Positions 46,938 to 58,049 of a DNA stretch of 64,000 nt are shown here, piece by piece (position 1 is the first letter of the stretch; each line of letters begins with the position of its first letter). The notes beneath the pieces are model-generated. The model saw only the letters and a program-made list of their open reading frames with translations. It was not told where the DNA came from and ran no database searches. Made by a program: the position numbers and the translations under genes. The DNA is from Thamnidium elegans (Eukaryota > Mucoromycota > Mucoromycetes > Mucorales > Mucoraceae): the NCBI GenBank assembly GCA_025201345.1, contig JAIXMG010000030.1, positions 397,851 through 461,850 on the forward strand. The letters run 5' to 3'.

Positions 46938-47585
46938 TTGTTGAGGATGCTTATACCATAGTCACTTATATCATTATATAATACCGAATATATATATATC
47001 TTTATTTATACATACGTACATCTTTATGTAAATACTTGTAAATAAGACTAGCATGATTGTCCCACATTACTTCACCAAGATTTAATATTACAGTTGTAAG
47101 CAGCATATGTTTATTTTCTTTATCATTTATTATTATCTTATTAATAGTTTAACATGACAAGAGTATATCTTACCTTGCATGAATATAATAATTCTATATC
47201 AAGTGAAACTTAATCCAATGGTTACATATCTATCTCAGCTATCAGGAGTAATCCTTTATCCTGTCTCACACAGATCCAATAATATGATCAGGAAATCTTT
47301 ATAGAAAAAAGAATAACTTGATCGAAATCAAAAGAATAATTTAGTAACGAATAATAGAATATAATTGATATCAGGAACTTTCCATTATGATTTATATCCT
47401 TGTCTTTACTAGATATGTCAATGATATGAATGATACCCATGTTATAATTATCGATACCAAAATACTATAAATATAGGTTGAACGTTAGTTTAATCATCTT
47501 TGTCTTTTTCTTGAAATAAAAACCCCTATACAAAGTTTTCACAATACTTGTATTGTCTTCCCTTTTATCTTTTATCCTTTATCTT
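46938..47585 (+). repeat. LTR-like dispersed repeat, left copy
   Basis: It starts TTGTTGAGGATG and runs at least to the TTATCCTTTATCTTTGCT region. It is similar over most of its length, in the same orientation, to 54379-55330. It contains LTR-like features: TG start, an ATAAAAAC(C)CC TATA-like box, and a following pyrimidine-rich stretch. No coding content. Confidence 0.6.
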
Positions 47586-48529
47586 TGCTATATTACCTTT
47601 ATCATCCCCGTTCTAAACACACATCAATCATATTAAGTTTTTATTTTTTTTATTTAGTATCCATATATCCTTATATAATTTTTCATTCACTGATTGTGTT
47701 TTATTTTTTGCTTGATATACGATTTATAACAACTTATTTCTACATAATATATACGGTTAAAATCTGTTCTACTTAAATAATGTTATTACCGAACTTACTA
47801 GTAAATAAAGAACCAAGGCACATGGTTAAGTGGTTTCTTCTCTGTAAATATATGTGTAAGAAAAGTACGTTATTATTGAATATATAAATGTTTGTAGGTA
47901 TTAATAGGTGGTAAATAAAAATAGCTAATAGGTATATAACTTAAGATGAACCATAGTAGTATTCAATGGTTAAATATCTAAAAGCCAACGAACAAAAATA
48001 AAATAAAAAAAAAGATAATTTATTTACGTTTAAGGATATAATGGAGGTGAATGAACTAAAGAAGAATAAAAATTTATGCTCCATTTCAAGAGATTCAGTT
48101 TATTGTTACCATTGAGATTAGTCTTTTGTGTATAAAGTGAAGTAAAAGAATATAAAAAAAAAAAAAAGGGTCGCTTACGTCTATAGTTGAAAAAAAAGCC
48201 ACCTTCTGTTTGGCTAAAAGGACCACGTGATTCTGAAATTATATAGTAAGCTGTAAGTAAACTGAAAAAAAGAAAGCACAAATATGTATAAATATATGTA
48301 TACATATATATTAATATGTGTAGTAAATCAACTTTTTTTATTTTCATAGCGTCTCTCTCTTTTTTTTCTTTTTCTTTTTTTTAAGTAACGTGGCATAGTG
48401 TGTAAGTGTAGTAGATAGGGAGACATATTTTATTTATTAAAAGCATAAAGTCATAGTCATAGGCATAAAATATAAATAAAGGAATGGAGTAAAGTAAAGT
48501 AAAACAAAGCATAATGTAAATGAATGGAG
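47586..48529. other. Spacer downstream of the unknown ten-exon gene
   Basis: AT-rich. A minus-strand frame at 48030-48347 includes SESRGPFSQTEGGFFFNYRR, which is not low-complexity, but I could not build a gene around it. Confidence 0.4.
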
Positions 48530-51500
48530 TTAGTTCAAGCTATGATTGTAATTATGAGCTTTTGCGATATATGCTCGAATTTCATCGCAATGAGCTTTCT
48601 GAAGATCCGGTCTTCTATCAGTCATTTTGGACTGTGGGATTGTTCTTTGGAGTCTTGGAATACCACGATAGCTATATAAAAGTCTTTCGTTATTGTTCAT
48701 AGGTACAAATTCGAAAAGCTGGTTAATAGAAAGAAAAAAAAACAATCGGAATAAGGTCATATGATCTGGACTCAAGCATTCATTTAAATACAGTTGTAAA
48801 TATGCAGCCCTGCACCCAAAGTTTGCCCATAATCCTCCTGCGTTTATAACCTTCTCCTTAACTACAGAAGCATTACCAAAATCAGCACTATCCACAAGAG
48901 GTAACATATGATTGAATCGATCAGGCAGTAATTTTAAATTTTGATAACAGTTTTTGGTCACCTGCACAAATGGGGTTTCAGTTGCCTGGTACAAAAAGCA
49001 ATCGAATGACAACGTCTTATCATGGAACTCCGGTTTCAAGAACTTGTTGTTTATCAAGGCCATATACTCCTCGAAAAAAATTTCTAAAAATCTGCCAGCA
49101 GACTCTACTCCGAGACCATATCGTTGAAACATGTTGTTGGTCTTTTCAAAATACAAACCAGAGATATTTAGGTTTGATTCCGTGTAGAAATTAACACCAA
49201 CATATGGAGTTCCCAAACCACAACCAGAAGCAGAGGTAGTATCAAAATGTCCTACTAAATTTCGCAATCGTCTATTCTTAATTTGCAAGAACACAGAAAA
49301 GTTAAAAGCTTGTACTCTGGGAGCAAAAACAACAGGGAAGAGATCCTGTAAATCTTTCGAAGGAAAGCGACTGCCAAAACAGAGCTCCTCACCGACATAA
49401 AAAAAATTATGCGGAATAAACAGAAGTTGGTTTTTTCTACAACGATTAGCTTGAATAAAATCTCGGCATTCGCGAAATTTTGTGTTTGGTGATAAAATCA
49501 TAGATGATAATATATACGAAATTATCGCCAGGGCCGAAAGAGAATTGCTGTCAATTTTTTTTGAAAAACGGCGATGCATATCTTCGAGCAACGTACGTCT
49601 AGCATTCAGATATGTGAAGTAGAGCGCAGTATCAATCTCTAGGATATGCCCATTTTCATATATAGACCTTAAATAAAAAGTTAGTATCTATTATATAGAA
49701 CATAGAGTTTTACTTACGAAGCATTTAACTCCTTCAGGGCCAAAAAATTTGGTTCTAATAGCCTATCGGCAGAATACCGACCTTCGATTCTCAAAGGAAA
49801 AACATTGGTCGTATTCTCTTCGAACCGATTCTTATACCATTGCTAAAAAAAAATATTGTTAATAAGCTATTATCAATCCCAATCCAACTTAATAAAAAAA
49901 AAGGCACTTACATGAGATGATACCGTTTGCTTATCGCCGTTCAGCCAGAGACCCATTGGTCGGAAATGCTTTCCAGTAAAACCCGTGTATAAGTCTGCTT
50001 TGCCTTTTCCGGCGAAGGTAGTCTTCATGCTGCTGTAAATGATCAGCTTGCAGGGTTTTTGCGTACCTACAATCTTTGGTTTTACAGAAAGGCCACCGAA
50101 AGAAGCAAGGGATGCCGGGAAAAACTTTTTCTTATCTTCCTGGTCCAAATAATAGTAGCGGGGGACATAGTGCTGACTACTTTGTCTTAAGAAAAAAGAA
50201 GAAACTCGGTTTTTGTTCCAAACAGACGTCGCAACATCTACATATACCTTGGATGGTGTCAGACAGGTCCAATCTATAACCGATCCAAGAATACTATCCA
50301 AATCGCCTGTAAACTTTTGCTTTGATCCAAAAGAAGAACAATTGAAAAAGAAATCTTCGTATATGAGCAAGTCAGTATCCAAAAGAATCAAGCGACGCAT
50401 TTCTGCAATCGCAAGATGAATATACGTAGATGATATGAAGTCAGTTGAATGCATTAAGTACCCGTTCGAGGCAGCATGACTGAATGAGGACGGTATATTT
50501 GTGAAGGTATACGCATCGCACACATTTTTAAATGCAGGTAACAGAAGTTTATCGACAAAATAGCGTTGATGGTCAATGTCCAAAAAAGTTTGTTTTTTTT
50601 TTCTTATTTGAGGTACATCATTTTCGTCGTCACTATCATCGGAATCAGTCTGTAAGACTGAACCAATTTCTTCTTCGTATATTGCAGGGAAAGATATAAA
50701 ACAGTCCACCTTACCGTAAGCTTCCGCTGTAAGGAAAAGGGTATGCGGTACATCTTTTATCTTTACGATTTTATCTAAAATGGTGCAGGTCCCGTATTCA
50801 AGAGTCTTGATTTTATTGTCGGATCTGGGAGCCAAAAATAACCCGCAACGAACTCCCTCCTTTAGCGGAATGGTTTCCGTATTACAAGCGATGAACGCGT
50901 CGACATCTTGAGAATATTCAAGGTCACTTACTAACGAATCGTCGTTGCTTTCCATATTCACTACAAACGGGTATCTGTTACCAGCAGAATCGCGAGAGAA
51001 TCCATTCATCAGCCAATCAAGTTTCTCCTGGCCAGTCGATGCATTCAGACAACCTTCAACATATTCGGCAAAGGACATTTCTAAAAGAAAAAGCATTAGA
51101 GTTTTATACTATAAATAAATATTAAGATATTACTTACCGACAGTATCTTGAACCACTCCAATCGAATCGTTACTATAGACATAAGTGTTTGCTGATGATT
51201 CGTCAACGGGAGAAACAATGGGGGAAACAATGGGGGAAGCAATGGGGGAAACAATGGGGGAAACAATGGGGGAAACAATAGGAGAAGCCACAGGAGAAGG
51301 CGAAGAGGAACCAAGAGGTGAAGCCACAGGAGAAGGGGAAGAGGAACCAAGAGGAGAACGAGAAGCAGCACGGGCAGCAACACGGATGTCACGAGCAGCA
51401 GCACGGGCAGCAGCACGGGTTGCGCGACGGGCAGCTGGTGTAAAGACAGGGGCAGCAACTTCTTCCTCAGATTCACCTGAATCTGGGAGCATGGCACCGT

Positions 51501-52348
51501 GCCAATTTTCATCAGAGTTATAACTAACACTAGTCTCTTCTATACAAAAAAAAGTTGTTAATATACATACATTCATAAGAACAATGTAAAATAAAAGTGA
51601 GGCTTGTACATACCCTGATCGGAAACACGTTCGAGATCATTTTCAGGAGCAGCATCTAGACATAAATAAAGGTTAAGGTTAATATATAATGAAATAAAAC
51701 CAAAACAAACAACTGTACACACCACTGTCAGAACTATACTCAGAAGCAGCATCTACACATAAGGGATGATTATTTGGTTACTATATATAATAATAGTAAT
51801 GGCATGGAAAAAAAACTATACATACCACTGTCAGAACTACGATCTGGCTGTATACGTCTACTAGCAACATGAGTAAGCTGACCAGCTTCGGAAGCGTTAT
51901 CTATATATAATGAAGGTCATATTAGCATATATAATAATAAGGAACCAAATACAAAAGAATAACTGTACATACCACTATCAGAATCATGAACGCCGTAAAC
52001 ATCTACAAGTAAGTAAATGTTAAAATATAATTTATAATATATAACCGTTCAATGTAAAAGTTAAGAGTATTTACTATTATGTTCTCTGGATGCTTGTCGC
52101 TGTTGATGGTTGAGTCTTTCACGAGCTTCATATGTCTCCATATTAGAAATACCTGCATAAAATAAAAACAGCCAGTAAATATTTTATGTTTTATAATACA
52201 ATATGAAAAATATTAGGAAATGTAACTTACAATCAACTTGAGGGGATATACGGAAATCAGGTAACGAAAAACAAGGATTGAAGTCAATCTCACTATCAGA
52301 AGAATTGACATACATGGCATCAGTGTCCCAATCAGAAGTAGCAGTCAT
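48530..52348 (-). CDS. Large protein of unknown family, ten exons
   Basis: I do not recognise this protein. Ten exons join in phase: 52231-52348, 52075-52152, 51973-52002, 51826-51900, 51723-51752, 51614-51655, 51138-51539, 49912-51080, 49718-49842 and 48530-49667, giving about 1068 aa with no stop. The N-terminal 200 residues are acidic and disordered, built partly from small exons each ending in a DSD/SDS motif. A Pro/Ser-Ile/Val repeat (SPIVSPIVSPIV) is encoded by a 12-bp DNA repeat. The rest is globular: YFVDKLLLPAFKNVCDAYTF, YVDVATSVWNKNRVSSFFLR, GGLSVKPKIVGTQKPCKLI, FTGKHFRPMGLWLNGD, then VGHFDTTSASGCGLGTPYVG. No DDE, RT or helicase motif is visible. Its setting (tandem array upstream, LTR-like repeats both sides) suggests a lineage-specific, possibly selfish gene. 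Confidence 0.7.
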
Positions 52349-52470
52349 GTTAAAGTAAAGTAAAAATATATATAATAAGTTTCTTAAAAGATAAAGAGAG
52401 AAAAGGATTGTTACAACAAAAAAAAAAAGTGGTCTTTAATATACATATTTTTTTAAAAAATTGGAGTTTA

Positions 52471-52504
<34 letters not shown>

Positions 52505-52553
52505 AAAAAAAAGAACCATGTAAGCATGAGCTATCATAACACATACAGGAGGT
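52349..52553 (-). promoter_or_regulatory. Probable promoter of the unknown ten-exon gene
   Basis: 205 bp between the start codon and the 197-bp array, including an A-run of about 30 bp (T-run on the coding strand). No defined element. Confidence 0.35.
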
Positions 52554-53735
52554 CAAAATGAATTTAGATTGCTGTATTCATATAAATGCTCTTTTTTTTT
52601 TTTAAGCCTACAGTGTAAGCTTTTGAGGTAATACAAAAACGAGGATATATCATGCTCCACGAAACCACGTTTAATTATACTACAATGGTTAGAAAGAGAA
52701 ACAATGATATCATAATCTATCAAGTTTACAAGTTTGTAAAAGTACGTGGACAAAATGAATTTAGATTGCTGTATTCATATAAATGCTCTTTTTTTTTTTT
52801 AAGCCTACAGTGTAAGCTTTTGAGGTAATACAAAAACGAGGATATATCATGCTCCACGAAACCACGTTTAATTATACTACAATGGTTAGAAAGAGAAACA
52901 ATGATATCATAATCTATCAAGTTTACAAGTTTGTAAAAGTACGTGGACAAAATGAATTTAGATTGCTGTATTCATATAAATGCTCTTTTTTTTTTTTAAG
53001 CCTACAGTGTAAGCTTTTGAGGTAATACAAAAACGAGGATATATCATGCTCCACGAAACCACGTTTAATTATACTACAATGGTTAGAAAGAGAAACAATG
53101 ATATCATAATCTATCAAGTTTACAAGTTTGTAAAAGTACGTGGACAAAATGAATTTAGATTGCTGTATTCATATAAATGCTCTTTTTTTTTTTTAAGCCT
53201 ACAGTGTAAGCTTTTGAGGTAATACAAAAACGAGGATATATCATGATCCACACAACCACTTTTTATTCTACTACAATGGTTAGAAAGACAAAAGCAAGCA
53301 CCATAATCTATCAAGTTTACAAGTTTGTAAAAGTACGTGGACAAAATGAATTTAGATTGCTGTATTCATATAAATGCTCTTTTTTTTTTTTAAGCCTACA
53401 GTGTAAGCTATTAAGGTAATACAAAAACATGGATATATCATGATCCACACAACCACTTTTTATTCTACTACAATGGTTAGAAAGACAAAAGCAAGCACCA
53501 TAATCTATCAAGTTTACAAGTTTGTAAAAGTACGTGGACAAAATGAATTTAGATTGCTGTATTCATATAAATGCTCTTTTTTTTTTTTAAGCCTACAGTG
53601 TAAGCTATTAAGGTAATACAAAAACATGGATATATCATGATCCACGCAACCACGTTTAATTCTACTACAGTGGTTAGATAGAGAAACAATGATACCATAA
53701 CCTATCAAGTTTACAAGGTTGTATTCGTACGGACG
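52554..53735 (+). repeat. 197-bp tandem array, six units
   Basis: Units start at 52554, 52751, 52948, 53145, 53342 and 53539, exactly 197 bp apart. Units 1-3 are almost identical. Units 4-5 share a variant block (CACACAACCACTTTTTATTC; CAAAAGCAAGCACC), and unit 6 mixes features of both. Each has a T11 run and GTACGTGGAC at the junction. The frames of about 74 codons on the minus strand are repeat artefacts. Confidence 0.97.
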
Positions 53736-53831
53736 TGTATACGTTGATACAAAGTCTCCGTTTAGTCTACAGGCACTGCATTATGGTCGTTGGTCCTTGA
53801 TCCTTAAATATAGCAATACAATTTAATCATA

Positions 53832-54030
53832 GAGAAACATTTATGTTTCGAATGTTAATAAATATATAAACAAAATTGAAAATAAAATGTAATTTTTATT
53901 TTATTTTTTATTTTTTATTTTTGTATTTATGGTTTTTTGACGAAATGTAATTAAAATAAAATAAAAATTGTGAAACTTGATTTTAATATCCATTGAAATC
54001 AAAAAAACATTTGTAACGTAAATGTTTCTC
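53832..54030. repeat. MITE copy 1
   Basis: 199 bp with inverted ends GAGAAACATTTATGTT and AACGTAAATGTTTCTC. The interior is AT-rich with a GGTTTTTTGACG segment. It matches copies at 54141 and 63722. Confidence 0.75.
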
Positions 54031-54140
54031 ATAGTTGATAGTCATATATATAAATAATCTGATCAATACATTCGAAACATATTATTAATAAATGGTAAAA
54101 ATTAAATTGATAAATAGAATAGTAATATTTTTTCTCATTA

Positions 54141-54319
54141 AGAATCATTTATGTTCCAAATGTTTTTTTGATTTCAATGAATATTAAAATAAATATAAAA
54201 AAAGTTTCACAATTTTTATCAAAAACCATAAATACATAAATAAAAAATAAAATCAAAATTACATTTTATATTCAATTTTGTTTATATATTTATTAACATT
54301 CGAAACATAAATTTTTCTC
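54141..54319. repeat. MITE copy 2 (inverted, diverged)
   Basis: Contains the reverse complement of copy 1 text (GTTTCACAATTTTTAT, CAAAAACCATAAATAC, CATTCGAAACATAAAT) and ends TTTTTCTC. Confidence 0.7.
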
Positions 54320-54378
54320 ATTATTTAACTTTTACGTGAAAATTATTACAAAGAGTATCTCGAATTAACTATCGTCAT

Positions 54379-55340
54379 TGTTGAGGATGATTATACCATA
54401 ATTATTTATACTTTTATATAATTCCCAATATAATCTTTATTTATATATGTATATATCTTTACTTACTTGTAAATAAGGTTAGCAAAACTGTCCCATATTA
54501 CTTTAGTAAGATTAATATTATAGTTTTGAGCAACGCTGTATATGTTTTACTATTATTATTTATTTATTATCTTATTAATAGCAATATATGACAAGAGTAT
54601 ATCCTAATTTGCATGGATATGATAATTCTATATCAAGTATAAATTAATCCACTGGTCGTATTATATCTCGGTTTTTAAGAGTAATCCTTTATCCTTTCTC
54701 AAATTGTGTAATAATAAGGTAACTATAATTAAATGTAATTAGACTATAAAAGAGAAAGAGAAAAGTGGTGCCGCTAATCTGAATTAAGGACGAATAAATT
54801 ACCAGTTTAATTTAAATTACAAAAGAAAATGTAAATTGATATTACAAGTATAACAAAAGATGATTGATAGAATATAGGTTTATTAAAAGGAAATAATAAA
54901 AGAATAAAGGATAATAAGGATATTCAACAGATATAAACTCTGAGGTTGTATTTATATTTATTGTCTAAATACTTATAATGATTTGTGAGAATGTTAATAA
55001 TTCTGAATATGAATATATAAGTTGCTATGTAATCTTATTAATATAATTCCTTAAGCCGTTACACATTGATCAAATTATATGATCATGAAATGTTTTTAGA
55101 AAAGAATAACTTGATAGAAATCAATAGAATAATTCGGTAAAACTGATAATAATAGAGGCTTTCCATTATGATTTATATCCTTGTCATTAACAGAATAATT
55201 TGGGTACAAGTTGAAATTTGGCTGTCTTTTTCTTCAATAAAAACTCTATACAATACTCGTAATTATCTTCCCCTTTTCTACTTTGTCTTTAATTTTATCC
55301 TTTATCCTTTATCTTTTATCTTTTACTCTTTATTGCATTC
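54379..55340 (+). repeat. LTR-like dispersed repeat, right copy
   Basis: Same orientation and order as 46938-47585: TTGTTGAGGATG start, ...TGTCCCA(C/T)ATTACTT..., ATGACAAGAGTATAT, TTCCATTATGATTTATATCC, then TCTTCCC(T)TTT. It carries extra sequence at about 54720-55060 that is absent from the left copy. Confidence 0.6.
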
Positions 55341-55489
55341 AATTAATTATACCAGTTATAAACATTATCTGACGGCCGGTGTACCCAAATTTATTAAATA
55401 AAAGTAAATAACACCTTTGTACCATAAAAAAAGAAAAAGGCCTGTAGCAAACGTATAATCGTCTCACGTTATTTGGGAAAATAATAAAA

Positions 55490-55558
55490 TGGAGGAAAGG
55501 GGAATCGAATCCACGACCTTCAGAGTTAAGGCCACATGACCTAACCAACAGGCTAGGA
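55490..55558 (-). pseudogene. tRNA-like sequence
   Basis: Minus strand: CCTAGCCTGTTGGTTAGGTC resembles a D arm (A box), GGCCTTAACTCTGAAGG an anticodon arm, and GGTCGTGGATTCGATTCCCC a clear T arm (B box). The D stem and anticodon stem pair poorly and the isotype is unclear. It is a pseudo-tRNA or the head of a SINE. Confidence 0.5.
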
Positions 55559-55694
55559 AAACATAGTAATTATTCTAAATCTAAAAATAATATACATGTT
55601 ACTAGTATATCCAGAAGAAACATATTCATGTGTACAGGTAAACCTTTGAAGTTTTGGATGCTCAATGTCAACAAGCAAGAACTAAATATCTCTC

Positions 55695-56575
55695 CTGTCC
55701 TCCTTGGTTCTCAAATAAGCTTTCAAGGCGAAAAAACCAGGGCTTTCAATGACCTATATTTTATTTCAAACAGTTACGATCCGAGCGAACGGCTGTCCAG
55801 AAACGAAAAAAAAATCTCCGAGCAAGCTCACATGAAAAATGAAAAATTCAAAGTTAAAAAAAAATCAAGCCCGGTTCTCCTTCAAACTTAAGACATGTTT
55901 TCAAGATAAAAAAAGAGGGGCGTTCCAATGACTTAAATTTCATTCCGAACAAATGCAGTCGGCGCAAATGAAAGCCAAGAAATGAAAATCAGGTGCGAAT
56001 AAAGTCTCACGCATGAAAAAATAAAAAATCTCAAAGCCCAAAAAATAATTTTTAGCCCGGTCCTCCTTTAATTTGAAGCATGTTCTCAGACCAAAAAATT
56101 AGGGATTTCTGATGAACAAAAAATTGTTGCAAACAAATGCGGTCCGGAGAAGTTACCACCAAGAAACAAAATTCCGGCTCGAAAAAACTTTCTCGGAGAA
56201 GAAACGAAAAATTTCAAAATTCGAAAAATAAAATCTAGCTCGGTCCTCCGTTGAACTCAAGCATGTTTTCAATACGAATAAACGAGGGTTTTCAATGAAC
56301 CAATTTTCATTCCAGACAAACAACAGCCAAGAAACGAAAAATTCGGCACGAAAAAAGTTTCGCGCGTGGATATTGAAAAAATTCGAAGTTCAAGAAATAA
56401 ATTTTAACTCAATCCTCCGTAGATTTCAGATATGTTTTCAAAATGAAAAAATCAAGGACTTTTCAATGAATCAAAACTCATTTGTAGCCATAACATTCAA
56501 AAAAAATGGCAGCCTAAAAACCAAATACCAGCTAGAAAAAAAAAAACACGGCTTTATAACGGACTAGATATCATT
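55695..56575 (+). repeat. Diverged tandem array of about 170-187 bp units
   Basis: The marker (C/G)GGTCCTCC recurs at 55695, 55872, 56059, 56241 and 56410. Each is followed in register by TTTTCAA(G/T)A..AAAA, TCAATGA(C/A), a TTCAAACA/TTCCGAACAA segment, CAAGAAA(C/T)GAAAA and a final AAATTC(A/G)AA. Around five units have diverged strongly, so the array is old. It is more GC-rich than its surroundings. No frame is conserved. Confidence 0.75.
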
Positions 56576-56859
56576 TTGATCAAACACAGTCTAGAAAAAT
56601 AACAGCTCATAAATGAGAATCATGCCATGTGAATATATATAATTAAAATAAACTTCAAAATAAGAAAAAAATAAAACATCAGACAGATCTAATGTGGAGT
56701 ATGAATAATATAATTAGGATAAATAATGAAATAATATAATGAAAACAGAAACAAATAATATATAAACGATAAATATAATAAATGTGCACAAACAATAGGG
56801 AAAGATTAAGATAAATAAAAACAAACAACATATAAAGGGAGGATAACTTCTAGGAGAGA
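56576..56859. other. AT-rich spacer
   Basis: No feature recognised. Confidence 0.4.
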
Positions 56860-57290
56860 GTACGGAAATATGTGGAAGATGGAGGCAATCATTCATAATT
56901 CTCCAAAGAATGGGAGCGTAGCTTCTGGGAGTTCCTTTATAATTCTCCAAAGAATGGGAGCGTAGCTTCTGGGAGTTCCTTTATAATTCTCCAAAGAATG
57001 GGAGCGTAGCTTCTGGGAGTTCCTTTATAATTCTCCAAAGAATGGGAGCGTAGCTTCTGGGAGTTCCTTTATAATTTTTTAAAGAATGGGAGCGTAGCGA
57101 TCTGGGAGCATGAGTAGCTATGGGAGCGCATAGGAGTAATATTGATGAGGTCGTGAAATCGAGATGGGGAGGGGTAAAAATTGAAAATGGGAGTAAAAGA
57201 GGGGAAATAAGATAAAATGAATAGGAGAATAAGAAAGTGAATAAGATAGGGTAAAGGAATATAATAATAAGAAAAATAAAAAAGATGTAT

Positions 57291-57345
<55 letters not shown>

Positions 57346-57510
57346 CATAAGTAGAAAAATAAATAAAATAAAATAAAAAAAAGCATAAGTAGAAAAGAGA
57401 TAGGGCAGATAGGAAAATAGGACGGGCCAACAGGGATCGCCTACCCGGCGACCCAGTTGCCCCTAAAGCACCAAGGGCGTTGAAAGTTAGGGTTGGTACG
57501 GGGGGTTGGT
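56860..57510 (+). repeat. GTACGGAA...GGGAGCG repeat family, copy 1
   Basis: It starts GTACGGAAATATGTGGAAGATGG. It includes about five 44-bp units (56907-57110) with core GGGAGCGTAGCTTCTGGGAG, then GGAGCGCATAGGAGT, an A-rich block with a run of more than 40 A (57297-57344), and a GC-rich tail (CAACAGGGATCGCCTACCCG, then GCGACCCAGTTGCCCC) up to the CCAAGGGCGTTGAA region. Related copies start at 60458 and 63841. Confidence 0.8.
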
Positions 57511-57650
57511 GAGTTGGGGCTCCTTTCGTGAGACCTTTAAAAAATATAGTGTCTCAGAATCAATAAAAAAATGGATAAAAAACCATAAAAAAATTTGTTT
57601 GTAGTCATAACATTTTGAAATTCCGATTTTCACAGTCACCACGGGATATG

Positions 57651-57788
57651 GACTACATACACTACGACCTATAAGCTACAGACACTACGTTATAATAGCT
57701 AGGGACACCGCAATATATTCACTACAAACACTACAAAATATAAGCTACAAACACTACAATATAAAAGCTAGAAACACCACAATGATTT
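57651..57788 (+). repeat. 23-bp tandem repeat, six units
   Basis: Units such as AGCTACAGACACTACGTTATA and its variants recur every 23 bp. The pattern is CTACA.ACACTAC with AT-rich spacers; units differ at several positions. Confidence 0.8.
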
Positions 57789-58049
57789 TTGGGTAAGGGA
57801 CTAGCGAATAATGACAAACACTTCAAATTATATTTAACACAATGATATACATCTAGAATTAAATACTCGACTATTTTAATATACTCAAACACTATTATCT
57901 TTATCTTTAAATTTCATTTACTCTTCAATCTTATTAAAAAACTTATATGACAATGTTACGAATCCAAATCGAAAGCATCATACTATTTAAGATCACTACA
58001 GTCTGCTCTTTATAAAAATAGTGTATCTACTGCCTCGTTTATTATCACA
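57789..58049. other. AT-rich spacer
   Basis: Nothing recognised. Confidence 0.4.

Noticed and set aside
48030..48347. A possible small gene downstream of the unknown ten-exon gene
   Set aside because: SESRGPFSQTEGGFFFNYRR looks non-random, but joining at the likely GT-AG pair gives an early stop and no start or upstream exon could be found.
52553..53708. Repeated frames of about 74 codons on the minus strand
   Set aside because: Each is one 197-bp unit read in the same frame; they lack promoters, splice signals and conserved-protein character.
52554..53735. CRISPR-like array
   Set aside because: Units are directly adjacent 197-bp repeats without spacers, in a eukaryotic genome.
46938..55340. 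Calling the flanked block one LTR retrotransposon
   Set aside because: No primer-binding site, gag, RT or integrase lies between the repeats, and the two copies differ by a large segment. Kept only as an open question.
56981..57430. Phe-rich frames on the minus strand at 57 kb and 60.6-60.9 kb
   Set aside because: Generated by the long A-runs in the GTACGGAA repeat family.
57484..57500. A TTAGGG telomere-like motif
   Set aside because: A single copy inside a dispersed repeat tail; the other copy of the tail reads GGGGTTAG. Not a telomere.
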